A stretch of 64,000 nucleotides of DNA from Sthenelais limicola (Eukaryota > Annelida > Polychaeta > Phyllodocida > Sigalionidae), in contig OW804096.1 of NCBI GenBank assembly GCA_942159475.1, positions 137,773,791 to 137,837,790 on the forward strand, given 5' to 3'. The translations under genes were made by a program, and so were the position numbers. The notes beneath the pieces were generated by a model. That model saw only the letters and a list, made by a program, of their open reading frames with translations, was not told the DNA's origin and searched no databases. Shown here in pieces: positions 1 to 10,512 of the stretch (within the stretch, counting starts at the first letter, position 1; every line of letters begins with the position of its first letter).

Positions 1-432
1 TTTAAATTCCCACTTGAATAAGCCCAAATCTACTGTCCATCGATTTTATGTCACAATAGGCAAAGGCAACCCAATACGCTATGTATTTAACACATCACAA
101 ATATGGAATATAGATATCGATTCTGATAGATTAAAGGAATAAACAGTTGAACGCATGATATTTATATCAAATACATTTTACTACCTCTCCCCGATTAGAT
201 ATTTATCTCTAGATAAGTTTCTACACCAGCAAAATCGATTGCCGAACCTCAACATTTATTTATTTGATTAAATTCCGAGCAACAAAATCGTCATTTATCA
301 CACTTCTAACAGCAGTAACGCTCAGATGTGTCATGAGGCTTGCACGTGCATTGTAACAAGGCTTGTGATTGGCTGAGGGAATTTAGAGCACTAGGTCAAT
401 GAAAACTTGTCTCTGACAACTATTTGAAGCTA
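1..432. other. AT-rich non-coding sequence
   Basis: I see no exon with convincing splice sites and no repeat structure in this stretch. Confidence 0.4.
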
Positions 433-676
433 CTCCACTACAAGACACCATGTCTTCAGTCTCTGAGACACGAGACAAGTCTTTTAGAAAATCAAAATTA
501 TTTGATATTTTTTACGTTGACTGAGACAAGTAAAAACAAGTGAAAATTGTCAGTGACAGTGTCTTAGTGCACTTCTCCACTAGGAGATTTTCTGTCAGTG
601 ACACGTTAAGACAAGGACATACACCTTGTCTGATAAATATAAGACTTGTCTTAGACAAGATTTTTGCTAGTGGAGG
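433..676. mobile_element. Small inverted-repeat element built on GACAAG/CTTGTC motifs
   Basis: The ends are roughly inverted: CTCCACTA near 433 and TAGTGGAG near 670. The interior holds many GACAAG, CTTGTC and CAGTGACA words on both strands, as expected of a short non-autonomous DNA element. No coding capacity is seen and no target duplication could be assigned. Confidence 0.5.
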
Positions 677-1094
677 AGCCTAGACTCAGGATCATGAGCA
701 ATCTGCCTGTGCATTATAGCTTTACATGCATCTTCCAACGGCAGAAAGGGAGACTGAGGCAATTTAACCACAACCTTGAAATTCTTGTGGCTATAACCAT
801 CTAAGTCAGAGATTATAAGGATTAATAACCTCCATTTCAGGGCAGCTGGTAGACTGTTTGTGCGTGATCCTGAGTTGAAGCGGAGGGACTAGGCACATGT
901 ATGATGTACAATGTATTTTGGAACGATAGGATAAGTTCTTATTTGATATTGTGCTTGATTATTTAAGTTTCATAACAGCCAATGTCTGTCAAAGAAAATC
1001 TGAATCATGATTATGTATATATATTGATATCATTTCATGAATTTCAAAACCTGTAATTTACAGATTTTTTAAAGACTAACTTAAACAGTAAGAT
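677..1094. other. Non-coding sequence
   Basis: No supported gene or repeat; simple AT-rich DNA up to the start of the first minisatellite. Confidence 0.35.
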
Positions 1095-2075
1095 CCTGGG
1101 TTGTATTTGTGTATGTTGCTAGGAAACCCAGTGTGAATGTAAAGTAGGGGTTGTATTTGTGTATGTTGCTAGGAAACCAAGTGGTAATGTAAAGTAGGGG
1201 TTGTATTTGTGTATGTTGCTAGGAAACCCAGTGGTAATGTAAAGTAGGGGTTGTATTTGTGTATGTTGCTAGGAAACCCAGTGGTAATGTAAAGTAGGGG
1301 TTGTATTTGTGTATGTTGCTAGGAAACCCAGTGGTAATGTAAAGTAGGGTTGTATTGTGTATGTTGCTAGGAAACCCAGTGTGAATGTAAAGTAGGGGTT
1401 GTATTGTGTATGTTGCTAGGAAACCCAGTCTGAATGTAAAGTAGGGGTTGCATTGTGTATGTTGCTAGGAAACCCAGTGTGAATGTAAAGTAGGGGTTGT
1501 ATTGTGTATGTTGCTAGGAAACCCAGTGGTAATGTAAAGTAGGGGTTGTATTGTGTATGTTGCTAGGAAACCCAGTGGTAATGTAAAGTAGGGGTTGTAT
1601 TTGTGTATGTTGCTAGGAAACCCAGTGTGAATGTAAAGTAGGGGTTGTATTGTGTATGTTGCTAGGAAACCCAGTGGTAATGTAAAGTAGGGGTTGTATT
1701 TGTGTATGTTGCTAGGAAACCCAGTGGTAATGTAAAGTAGGGGTTGTATTGTGTATGTTGCTAGGAAACCCAGTGGTAATGTAAAGTAGGGGTTGTATTT
1801 GTGTATGTTGCTAGGAAACCCAGTGGTAATGTAAAGTAGGGGTTGTATTTGTGTATGTTGCTAGGAAACCCAGTCTGAATGTAAAGTAGGGGTTGCATTG
1901 TGTATGTTGCTAGGAAACCCAGTCTGAATGTAAAGTAGGGGTTGTATTGTGTATGTTGCTAGGAAACCCAGTCTGAATGTAAAGTAGGGGTTGCATTGTG
2001 TATGTTGCTAGGAAACCCAGTGTGAATGTAAAGTAGGGGTTGTATTGTGTATGTTGCTAGGAAACCCAGTGGTAA
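1095..2075. repeat. Minisatellite, 49/50-bp unit, about 20 copies
   Basis: Tandem units contain GTATGTTGCTAGGAAACCCA followed by a variable GTG/GTC/GGT word and AATGTAAAGTAGGGG. Length alternates between 50 bp (TATTTGTG) and 49 bp (TATTGTG), and the word after CCCAGT alternates between GGTAATG, GTGAATG and CTGAATG. Variant types occur in blocks, which points to amplification by unequal exchange. It lies on the intron side downstream of the leftmost exon of the minus-strand gene. Confidence 0.95.
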
Positions 2076-2439
2076 TATTATGGGATTAATTTCCCTAGGT
2101 TTGGTGTCTGAGGCTGTTGATGAGGAAATAAACCCCAAGGCCCATCAGGGCCGAGGGATTTTGTTCTCCATCTATATGATAGACATGATATACAAGCATG
2201 TAAATTAATGATCTGGCCCTATGGGAGTAGGAGAAGAGAAATAGGTGTGGGTGGGTGGGTAGAAGGAGGTGTTGACCCAATGTTGCATGGAGGAGAAGTG
2301 GAAGAGGGCCCAGGTCACAGCAGGTGAAGAAGGACACTAGGGGTAGTTGGGGTGGTACTCATGAGGTTTAATAAAACACTGATGTATCTGTGATGATAAT
2401 AAAAGGGTTACAACAAAAACAGTAATGAGTGAAACTCAC
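2076..2439. other. Intron sequence downstream of the sushi-like exon
   Basis: Lies on the 3' side of the 2440-2634 exon in the minus-strand gene. No further exon could be supported. Short open frames here have no family resemblance. Confidence 0.4.
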
Positions 2440-2634
2440 GAATGCAGTTCTGAAAGTCAGGTTTCTGGCCAGAAGTTTTGCAGCGACGATTCTGACTGAA
2501 GACATTGTCACTTATATGGTAGTCAGTATGGCAGCCAAATGACTTATACAGCGGGTACGTAAGGACGGTGGAAGATCCAGCCATGATAATGTTGTGGGGA
2601 GTAAGGTCAGCGGTACTTACCCGGCACTTCAAAC
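2440..2634 (-). CDS. Exon encoding a sushi/CCP-like module of a surface or secreted protein
   Basis: The 195-bp exon has an acceptor on its high-coordinate side (TTGATTCCAG before GTTTGAAG) and a donor C|GTGAGT at 2435-2439. Both introns are phase 1, the usual arrangement for shuffled extracellular modules. The 65 codons carry four cysteines (LKC, FGC, RRC, QNC) spaced like the C1-C4 disulphide pattern of a sushi/complement-control module. The conserved tryptophan between C3 and C4 is missing, so it may be a divergent sushi domain or a related four-cysteine fold. It is the most 3' exon visible of the left minus-strand gene; the next exon must lie beyond position 1. The 27-bp minisatellite begins about 60 bases upstream of its acceptor. 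Splice sites and cysteines are seen; the domain name is inferred. Confidence 0.7.
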
Positions 2635-2696
2635 CTGGAATCAAACGGTTTATTATATATTCATTCTGTATGAGGGGTGCAACAAATTATGGGGTT

Positions 2697-3810
2697 CTGG
2701 TATGGTAGGGTTAAGGCAAGGTTGTGGTATGGTAGGGTTAAGGCAGGGTTGTGGTATGGTAGGGTTAAGGCAGGGTTGTGGTATGGTAGGGTTAAGGCAG
2801 GGTTGTGGTATGGTAGGGTTAAGGCAGGGTTGTGGTATGGTAGGGTTAAGGCAGGGTTGTGGTATGGTAGGGTTAAGGCAGGGTTGTGGTATGGTAGGGT
2901 TAAGGCAGGGTTGGGGTATGGTAGGGTTAAGGCAGGGTTGGGGTATGGTAGGGTTAAGGCAGGGTTGGGGTATGGTAGGGTTAAGGCAGGGTTGGGGTAT
3001 GGTAGGGTTAAGGCAGGGTTGTGGTATGGTAGGGTTAAGGCAGGGTTGTGGTATGGTAGGGTTAAGGCAGGGTTGTGGTATGGTAGGGTTAAGGCAGGGT
3101 TGTGGTATGGTAGGGTTAAGGCAGGGTTGGGGTATGGTAGGGTTAAGGCAGGGTTGGGGTATGGTAGGGTTAAGGCAGGGTTGTGGTATGGTAGGGTTAA
3201 GGCAGGGTTGTGGTATGGTAGGGTTAAGGCAGGGTTGTGGTATGGTAGGGTTAAGGCAGGGTTGTGGTATGGTAGGGTTAAGGCAGGGTTGTGGTATGGT
3301 AGGGTTAAGGCAGGGTTGTGGTATGGTAGGGTTAAGGCAGGGTTGTGGTATGGTAGGGTTAAGGCAGGGTTGTGGTATGGTAGGGTTAAGGCAGGGTTGT
3401 GGTATGGTAGGGTTAAGGCAGGGTTGTGGTATGGTAGGGTTAAGGCAGGGTTGTGGTATGGTAGGGTTAAGGCAGGGTTGTGGTATGGTAGGGTTAAGGC
3501 AGGGTTGTGGTATGGTAGGGTTAAGGCAGGGTTGTGGTATGGTAGGGTTAAGGCAGGGTTGTGGTATGGTAGGGTTAAGGCAGGGTTGTGGTATGGTAGG
3601 GTTAAGGCAGGGTTGTGGTATGGTAGGGTTAAGGCAGGGTTGTGGTATGGTAGGGTTAAGGCAGGGTTGTGGTATGGTAGGGTGAAGGCAGGGTTGTGGT
3701 ATGGTAGGGTTAAGGCAGGGTTGTGGTATGGTAGGGTTAAGGCAGGGTTGTGGTATGGTAGGGTGAAGGCAGGGTTGTGGTATGGTAGGGTGAAGGCAGG
3801 GTTGTGGTAC
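2697..3810. repeat. G-rich minisatellite, 27-bp unit, about 41 copies
   Basis: The unit starts GGTATGGTAGGGTTAAGGC and continues AGGGTTGT. A TGT/TGG variant at the unit end marks blocks of copies (for example 2905-3000), and a few units near the 3' end read GTGAAGG. The plus strand has almost no C. Because 27 is a multiple of three and the unit has no stop, several frames stay open for 360-400 codons on both strands; these are not genes. The unit contains TAGGGTTA, an eight-base match to the TTAGGG telomere register. It lies in an intron of the minus-strand sushi/EGF gene. Confidence 0.97.
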
Positions 3811-4070
3811 ATATGGTAACAAAATACATTATTAAGACACCTTTTCCAATTACTGACCATATATTCCTATTCCTGGTACAAATAGTTTCAAGGCACCAAC
3901 TATTTCTTCATTACTGAGATCTTTTCTCCCATTACAAGGAGTCTTTTTTCTATGACAACTCCCCTATTACCTATGACACTGTCATCTGCTGCTCTGACGC
4001 ATTGCAGTTGGTCCTTTTAAAATATGACTGTGAGGATTCTTCCTTTTTTGCTTCTTTTCTCATGGATAGA
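3811..4070. other. Intron sequence
   Basis: No exon or repeat seen between the minisatellite and the LINE-type tail. Confidence 0.35.
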
Positions 4071-4330
4071 CTTAAGATAAGATAAGATAAGAAACTACTT
4101 TATTTATCGAACTCACAGAACATAAATGAGAATAACATAGACAATTGACAAATTGGTATACAGTCATCAAGATTAAATCCAGTTCTCCCAGACGTTACCA
4201 TCTTGCACAAGGCAGAGTATGAATTTTGAAGTGAAATAATTTAACAAGTAAAAAGTTTAAGTAAGTTAGGTAAGTTGGGATAAGAGAAGAAAATACAAAT
4301 AACTAGATATAGAGGTCTCCAATGTATTGG
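4071..4330 (-). mobile_element. 3' end of a LINE-type retroposon with (TTATC)n tail
   Basis: On the minus strand an AATAAA-like signal (AAATAAAGTAGTTTC) is followed by TTATC repeats at 4076-4100. A short pentamer tail behind a poly(A) signal is typical of some non-LTR element 3' ends. The 5' limit is not defined. The same tail type recurs near 50.41 kb. Confidence 0.5.
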
Positions 4331-4820
4331 AGATTCTCTTGACTTGAGATGGTACGGTTTGGTAACAATAGTTATAAATTCTTTTTGTTTCTAATTTAGG
4401 ATTAATCAGTCCCAAATTTATATATTATTCTATTTTCTTGGGCATTATCTACAAAACAATCATTAAACTAATCATTCTATAACAGAAATGAAATGTATCA
4501 TATAATAACCAAGTTTACTTTGGTCGGATTTCTGGTGTATGAGAATAGCCCAAGGGACTCAGTGCTAGTCTACTGGCTACTATTCAGACACCACATAGTA
4601 GTATATGAAAATGAGCAATTGACTCTGGCATAAGAAAGATGGCTTTGTGGATACCTCTGTGAGAGAAAGAAAAGAAAGTATCTCTTTGGATATTAGGATA
4701 TTGATAAGTCATGTTGATTATGTGTTGGAATATCTTAGAAAAAGAAAATGATATTTGAAAAAGATATTATTATTATTATGATAATTATAATATAATGTTT
4801 GAATATAAATTAATGCTTAC

Positions 4821-5042
4821 CTTCGCACAGATTGGCAGAATCCACATATTCCCATTGGGAATTTGTTTTACACCTTATCTGGACGTTAGTATTATGGGTG
4901 TTAGTGTTGGGGTCGGTATTGGAGCCATAACCGGCCTGGCAGGCATGCCAGTGGGTGATTCCAAGCTGTCGTTCTGCCACTGTACAGGTGCTACTTTGTA
5001 TCTTCCCGCCTAATGGAGTTGAAGGATTTGCAGGACAAATAG
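4821..5042 (-). CDS. Exon encoding a sushi/CCP-like module
   Basis: This 222-bp exon has acceptor GTTGCTAG before CTATTTGTCC and donor GAAG|GTAAGC at 4815-4820. Both introns are phase 1, matching the other exons of this gene. The 74 codons contain AICPANPS near the start, HACQAGYGS in the middle, IRCKTNSQWEY and DSANLCEG at the end: the C, C-x-x-GY, C, W, C pattern of a sushi/complement-control module. One extra cysteine (SSTCTV) precedes the second canonical one, so the first disulphide partner is uncertain. The module would be extracellular, in ligand binding or adhesion. It sits between the EGF exon at 9.0 kb and the divergent sushi-like exon at 2.4 kb, with introns rich in repeats. Confidence 0.8.
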
Positions 5043-5221
5043 CTAGCAACGAAATGTCCAAAACACAAGGAATAAATAATAATACAATATTTGTAAATTG
5101 ACAATAAACAATATTAGAAATTCTCTGACCAATGTCTGCAAATGTAACCTTATATGTTGCCTGTATAATATAATGTGTATTTATATAATTATATCAACTG
5201 TGGCGAGACCTGAATCATACA

Positions 5222-5616
5222 TGTGATCCGTTTTAGCAAAATGAGTCACAAGTCGCAACATTGATATTTTTCAGTGTTTTATCCACAAGATCCCTTTAAC
5301 GAAATGTTCTGATATTTAGAGGGTTTAGCGATTATAGTTATATAAATCGATGTAACAAATTTCGGGACATTGTATTAAATATAGTTTTGCGTTTTGAAGG
5401 CCTTTGTATGGAGTATATTTAGTTACTTTACTGATAATTACCCATCCATATACATCCCCAAAATAAAGATCTCAAACATAAATTATAGAAATGCTTCTTA
5501 AATGCTCTTTATGCTTACTATCATTAGAATCACCTTGATCTCCTCTTTCCAAATATAATGATATCTCAAAATCCATATTTTGCAACTTATGACATATTTT
5601 TCAAAAACGGATCACA
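5222..5616. mobile_element. MITE family A, diverged copy
   Basis: Ends are TGTGATCCGTTTTAGC and its inverse near 5600-5616 (GGATCACA). The interior matches family A (TCAATCGATGTA-like word, ACTATCATT-GAATC word). It has lost the bZIP palindrome at the right end (GACATATTTT). Confidence 0.8.
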
Positions 5617-5994
5617 TATTTGTTGGTACCCAAGGATCTTCACAAATCATTCTGTTGATATCCAATCTCCTCAGCTTGGAACCCGACCCACCCCGGTTTC
5701 ACAGTCTTTTCATGAGTGATATTAATCATCATTATTATTAAAGCATATCATTAATATTGGGGTGATTACTTATCCAAGTTTATGGTCCTTTAATTATATT
5801 TATTTGCACGTATTTTACAGGCTGTCGTGGCCCTCTGTACCACCTATGCCGTGTTCTCCCATTGGTTAATAAGTTAAAGCCCAGTATTCCCGGATATCAA
5901 GAATTCTACACCACTCTGCTGGACAAACCACACTTAATTTTTCCTCTGTGCGTATACTCTGCCACCAGATATAAGTAGTCTGGATGATACAAAT
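5617..5994. other. Intron sequence, no feature seen
   Basis: AT-rich DNA without supported exons. Confidence 0.35.
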
Positions 5995-6240
5995 TTTATC
6001 TTACACCTGCACTCTTAGCATTTGTCAAAAACTGAATATTTTCTACGTTCCATCCTTTTTCAACCCATCTAAAAGTCATTTGACTTAGATTTTGTCCTGT
6101 TTTGTTTGCTGCAGGGGCTTCTAAAACATCCTTATTTGTATTTGGAGGACCCAAAACCTTCCCTACAATAATTTCACTTATTATCGCACACCAGCGGCAA
6201 TTTTCTCTTGGCCGATTGAACTTTAAATTATTGTACAAAC
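5995..6240 (-). repeat. Dispersed repeat related to the segment at 54.17-54.37 kb
   Basis: The minus strand shares the words CAATCGGCC and CGATAATAAGTGAAA and a run of similar sequence with 54170-54370. An 80-codon open frame covers it (FNRPRENC...NAKSAGVR), but I do not recognise it and treat it as part of a repeat family. Confidence 0.4.
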
Positions 6241-6456
6241 ATATAACAGCAGCATAATATTGATAAATTCACTGCTATAAATCATAATATGTTTAAATTA
6301 GGTCAGATTTTATTTGTCGTATTAGCTGAGAATGCTAAAATATTTAACTAAATTGTTTTCAGAGAGTAATGTGGTTTTGACCATTCAGGATCCCGCCAAT
6401 AATACCAGAGATACAATAGAAAGCTTTATGTATAGCTATTCTAATGTTCGTTCAAG

Positions 6457-6807
6457 CAATAGGGGATTTGCATAGCCGCCATTTTGAATTTTGATTCGCA
6501 TGGAATTATGGGAGTAAGGGTACAGTCTAAAACCTATAGAAAACATGCCATGTTCAGCATGGAATATTTATTAATGCTCTAATGTCAGTATTCATGTGAT
6601 ATACATGTTCCCTTGACACAAGTTCCCATCTTTCCCATCATGCATTTGGTTTTCATAGATGATTTATACAAGCTCTGCTATTAATGAAAATATTCTTGCA
6701 ATTTTTGATAAAAAATTGCCAAATATTTCTATGTCAGATTTCAACCGAATCCATCCCAGGATGCACTGCAGTAGACATGCGCAGTGAGACATGCAACTCC
6801 CCTATTG
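6457..6807. mobile_element. MITE family C, complete copy
   Basis: Terminal inverted repeats CAAGCAATAGGGG and CCCCTATTGCTTG bound a 351-bp element. Just inside the left end is CATAGCCGCCATTTTGAA, a YY1-like core, and near the right end CATGCGCAGTG. Same interior order as 56351-56687. Confidence 0.85.
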
Positions 6808-7129
6808 CTTGGGGAGAAATACATCAAGAAATAAGGACATGTTCTTGCTTTCAATGTAGATATAATTCAGGCACGATGTTGGTACAAAGTAGAGCAAGGC
6901 AAGACTGTCCTCTCTGTTAACTTTCACATGGGCTTTTATAGTATAACTCAGATTAACCTACCACTATTGCCGTCTTGTTTCAATGTGCTTATTAATTTTG
7001 TTTCGCGACTTCGCGACTAACTTTACTTGTACTTAATTTGTGTTCTAGTGATGTCTTGTAAAGTCTGTGTGGTTAATTAGATAACATTTTTGACTGATAG
7101 AGACTAGTATTTAATAAAACTATCTGACT

Positions 7130-7391
7130 GTGTGCTTTGGTATAACGTAACAAGGCTTAACATTTATAAATTGTTTGTATTCTTTGGACATTGTGTCCCA
7201 CTTCCTTATATAAAAACGATACATATTTACCGCATTATAGCTGATCAAACCTTTTTGCTGGCTCAGGGCTCGGAAGAATACCACCGGAATGGTGAGCTGA
7301 GGAGCGGCTTTTTAAGACTTAACCTGTTTAACAATGATGTATGTTGGCTCATACCTGAATAAAAACGAATTAAAAAAAACAAAAAAAAAAC
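7130..7391 (+). mobile_element. Probable retroposed 3' end with poly(A)-like tail
   Basis: The sequence ends in an AATAAA signal near 7360 followed by an A-rich tract to about 7390. No matching copy elsewhere in the window, so it could be a SINE/LINE end or a processed transcript. Confidence 0.35.
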
Positions 7392-8168
7392 CTTGAACAA
7401 GCTAAGTTACAGGGTAACCATTCTCCAGCTTTCTCTGGACCATTCTCTATCGCCCAGGGCGTCGCCACATGCATTATTTATTATAGCACATATAAAGCTA
7501 AACTGGCATTTCTTTCAGCGAATAAATTTATGCAGACACTGTCAAGAAATGTTCGTTACTTATTATTGTTAAACCATGATCTCGATGTAAAAGTTTAAAA
7601 AGTGTCAAATTCTAGTCAGTGAGGCAGATATGTAACAATATTCATAACAATCGTGCATTTTGTCATAAAAGCCTGAAACTTGGTAGAGTTGTAGAATATG
7701 GTCCCAGGACTATTTTCAGATATGGCGCCATCTTGAATTATTATTATTATGGCCGTGGCGGCCATTTTAAAATTGGCCGCCACCAAATTAGAGGAATAGT
7801 GTGGCAATGGGTTTCAAATCCCAGAATTATTATTTTTTCCTCCTGATTTATTATATATTATGCCTATATTATGACGAAAACGACTTTTCTTTAATTAACA
7901 CAAACTATTCAAATTATATTCTACCATGGTTTTATCAAAATGCAATCCTGTACTTGTTTTGAAATAACTATCCTCTTTCATTTTTTAATTCTACTACTTG
8001 TGATTTAGTACTGGAACTTTGTTGTAATCAACGACAGACAGACCTAATGTCAACTTTCTATTGACGAGTTGGTAAGACTTTATTCGTGTTATTCTTTCTA
8101 TTAGCCTCAGCTGAGAATAATGTGTTGGCCTACCACATACTGTTTTGGCAAATAAAATTATTTAAATA
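7392..8168. other. Intron sequence with a short palindrome
   Basis: Holds a palindromic core around 7750-7790 (GGCGGCCATTTTAAAAT facing ATTGGCCGCC), probably a small fold-back element. No exon supported. Confidence 0.4.
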
Positions 8169-8715
8169 CTCAGGGGCGGTACCATAAGAGGGGTCTAGGG
8201 GGAGGGGGGTACACTTGAGGTCCAAATCTTCCAAAATTTGCCTGTTTGGAATGCCATCACAGTGCATAGCAGTTATCAAATCTTAAATATTAAATATTAA
8301 AGCTCTGCGGTAAGCTCTGCGGTAAGCCTTGCGATGGTGCTGTGTTTTTGAGGAGTGGCGAGGTCCTGCCTACATCGTTATATATGACCATGTAGGCAGG
8401 ACCTCGTCATTCCTTACCACCTACAGAACCAGCCCAAACCATTGCAAGGCTTACCGCAGAGCTTACCGCAGCCAGTGGATACCACCCTTTAATTCACCTG
8501 ACAATGACAATGAAAAAAGCCCCACTACTTTAAGTTATCTAAGATAAATGGTAACTCTCCAATATATTTTTTGAGCAAAATAAAACCAACACAATTAAGA
8601 CAATTAATATACAGTGCTCCTTTATACAAAACGTGGACATATGTCTTTTAAGGGGTCTAGTGGGGGAGGGGGGTGCCCTCGCGCCCCCCCCCGCCCTGGT
8701 ACCGCCACTGACAAC
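8167..8715. mobile_element. hAT-like non-autonomous element with nested family D piece
   Basis: Left end CAGGGGCGGTACCA and right end TGGTACCGCCACTG are inverted. CAGGGGCGG-type ends are usual in hAT elements. The interior has GGGGTCTAG-GGGGAGGGG near both ends in the same orientation. A family D copy occupies 8309-8487. No clear 8-bp target duplication, so the boundaries are approximate. Confidence 0.5.
8309..8487. mobile_element. MITE family D, partial copy
   Basis: Carries inverted GCTCTGCGGTAAGC / GCTTACCGCAGAGC arms and an inner CATGTAGGCAGGACCTCGTC stretch facing GCGAGGTCCTGCCTACAT. Compare the complete copy at 57428-57624; here the outer left terminus is missing. Confidence 0.7.
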
Positions 8716-8722
8716 AGCATTA

Positions 8723-8957
8723 GGGTAAGATTTTCAGAAAATGTATAATTCGCCTTCACCAATCCTTTCAAATAACCCACATTTAAGAGAAAAATGAGCT
8801 TCAAAATGTAGTCTAACATAACAGAACTGATACTTTAAATCAATGCGATACCAAATATACTCAGATATACCCGGTGTTCATCATATTTCAGCCAACTTTA
8901 GCAGAGTTAACTACATGTGTAGAGCTGCCAATTGTATATTTTTTGAAAATCTGACCC
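8723..8957. mobile_element. MITE family B
   Basis: Ends GGGTAAGATTTTCAGAAAAT and inverse CTGACCC, 235 bp, in inverted orientation relative to most copies. Confidence 0.85.
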
Positions 8958-9009
8958 ATTAAATGTTTAGCCATGTCCATTTGTGTACAATAAACACAGG
9001 TTAACTTAC

Positions 9010-9117
9010 GTGTTTGACAGATGGTTCCTGTATAAAGGCTCGTACAAGCACAGGTGTAAGTGTCTCCGCTCGTTGTGCAGGTCCCTCCATTCTGGCATGG
9101 ACCGGTGTCACAGGGAT
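9010..9117 (-). CDS. Exon encoding one EGF-like module
   Basis: A 108-bp exon with acceptor GTCTTTCAG at 9118-9126 and donor CAAACAC|GTAAGTT. Both introns are phase 1. Its 36 codons encode one EGF module with all six cysteines: PCDTGPC, NGGTCTTSG, YTCACTS, YTGTICQ. The order C-x(3)-C-x-NGG-x-C-x(n)-C-x-C-x(n)-C matches the EGF family. The DP start resembles calcium-binding variants, but the further Asn/aromatic residues needed for that assignment are not evident. The module would be extracellular. It lies upstream of the sushi-like exons at 4.8 and 2.4 kb and downstream of the micro-exon at 11.3 kb, giving an EGF-sushi-sushi order typical of adhesion proteins and adhesion GPCR ectodomains. 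Confidence 0.9.
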
Positions 9118-9237
9118 CTGAAAGACAGATATTCAATTAATTATTTCACTAATTGATTTTAGTCTAGGAACACCAAAACCATAAGTCAGCAACTTCTGAT
9201 GTAAGTTTTATTGAAGTTTTGTAAGTTGGTACATTCG

Positions 9238-9282
9238 ATTCCTACGTTTCGGATCTATATGTTCGATCCTTCGTCAGGGAAT
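9238..9282 (-). ncRNA. Hammerhead-like ribozyme motif, type I topology
   Basis: On the minus strand ATTCC is followed by CTGACGA, then a GGATC/GATCC helix with a 9-base loop, then GAAAC, GTA and GGAAT. ATTCC and GGAAT form a 5-bp stem I exactly flanking the core. ACGT between the GAAA box and the expected UH cleavage site (GTA) would form a minimal, dimer-type stem III. This layout is known from Penelope-like elements and retrozymes. One extra A lies between CTGACGA and stem II, which could lower or abolish activity. An AATAAA-like signal follows about 40 bases downstream. Confidence 0.6.
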
Positions 9283-9290
9283 AATTTACA

Positions 9291-9780
9291 TGGATCAAAT
9301 ACAGGGGGTATATTAATTTTGTGCAGGTGCGTTGCTTAGTTACGGTATTTTACTAATTACCTACGTACCACACTTTAATTTGTGTTTATTATTTAGAATA
9401 CTTATACAACGGATCAACAATTACAATCATGCTTTCAACTAGTCATGTAACTAGTAAAATGTCTGGTTTCAAAATCCATTTTTTGCGACTTGTGACTCTT
9501 CAAACCATGACACATAGATTCCATGACCCAAGAATATTTAAGTTGGTAGCCAAGAAAACTCTTATTTGGTCAGATCAGTATTTCATTGAATAAAAAGTAG
9601 TATAATTCCTTAAACGTCAATAATGTGTTTACAAAAAAATTAGAGTTACTATGTCTGAGATTCATTATAATAAGTTCTAGTGCGCTATATGCATGACCTA
9701 TTTGGTGTAATAGTCAAATCTTATCGTAAAAACAGTGGGCTACTTTCGTCCATGACGACTGTAAAATTGTACACTGTTCA
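9291..9780. other. Intron sequence, no feature seen
   Basis: Between the hammerhead-like motif and the LINE-type tail; no exon or repeat recognised. Confidence 0.35.
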
Positions 9781-9896
9781 ACCCTGATTGTACATAGAAG
9801 AGAACTTGAAAACCTCCTTTAGCTGGAGTCATGTTCTCTGATAGTGATAATTTCGAAAATAAAAGTATCTTAATCTTAATCTTAATTTATAATGAA
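9781..9896 (+). mobile_element. LINE-type 3' end with (TTAATC)n tail
   Basis: Plus-strand AAAATAAAAG at about 9858 is followed by repeated CTTAAT hexamers. Same architecture as other tails in the window, but in the opposite orientation. Confidence 0.5.
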
Positions 9897-9912
9897 TAAT
9901 ATATATATTATA

Positions 9913-10196
9913 TATATGGCCTGGAAGGCATTTGTTTAACGACGCTGGCACACCACTATTCATGGATATAGGCCGTAGGCCTTTACCATTACAGCTTTAC
10001 GTCGGGGACCATGAATTTGGAATTTGGAATTTCGAACATTTTCTGAATGCCTTTCAAGTGAGAAACCTTTGGGAGGGACCCAGGATGAAAACTCACTCTA
10101 CTCGGCACCGGCCTGGGATTGAACCCCAGACCTCCTGCTCACAGGGCGTCATTGCTGAGAGAGAGTCCCACGCTCTCCCAACTAGGCCACCATAAT
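9913..10196 (-). mobile_element. tRNA-derived SINE
   Basis: On the minus strand the head carries RNA polymerase III promoter boxes: A box TGGCCTAGTTGG (10179-10190) and B box GGTTCAATCCC (10115-10125), 54 bases apart. The 200-base unrelated body ends near 9913 next to TA-rich DNA. It is not a functional tRNA because no cloverleaf with an acceptor stem closes around the boxes. Confidence 0.8.
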
Positions 10197-10512
10197 GAAA
10201 TATGAAACTTTATCATCAAACATAGAATATTTCAAATGTCAAAAGAAAGCACATTGCGTGCTATAATAATAATTCTGAACTCAAAAAATCAATAGATTAA
10301 ACCAATGAAAGCATGTTATAGATTAAACCAATGTAAGAAAGGTAATTATAGATCACTGTTTATGTGTTATGTAAACATTCGAAATGAAGTGTTATCAAAC
10401 GGCCAGCCAGGAAAACCTGCAATTGAGCAGAGGGCTAATACCTATTCAGATAATGCTGCAGTACTATGTAAATTGTAAATTGTAATAACTCGATATTGAA
10501 TAAAAGTTTATA

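Noticed and set aside
1095..2075. CRISPR-like repeat-spacer array
   Set aside because: Units are contiguous tandem repeats without unique spacers, and the genome is eukaryotic.
2697..3810. Interstitial telomere array
   Set aside because: Only an eight-base TAGGGTTA match per 27-bp unit; no consecutive TTAGGG copies.
2594..3860. Four overlapping open frames of 360-400 codons encoding 9-residue repeats
   Set aside because: They are produced by a 27-bp minisatellite without stop codons and are open on both strands at once.
10115..10190. Genuine tRNA gene
   Set aside because: A and B boxes are present but no acceptor stem closes the structure and a 200-base unrelated body follows; it is a SINE head.
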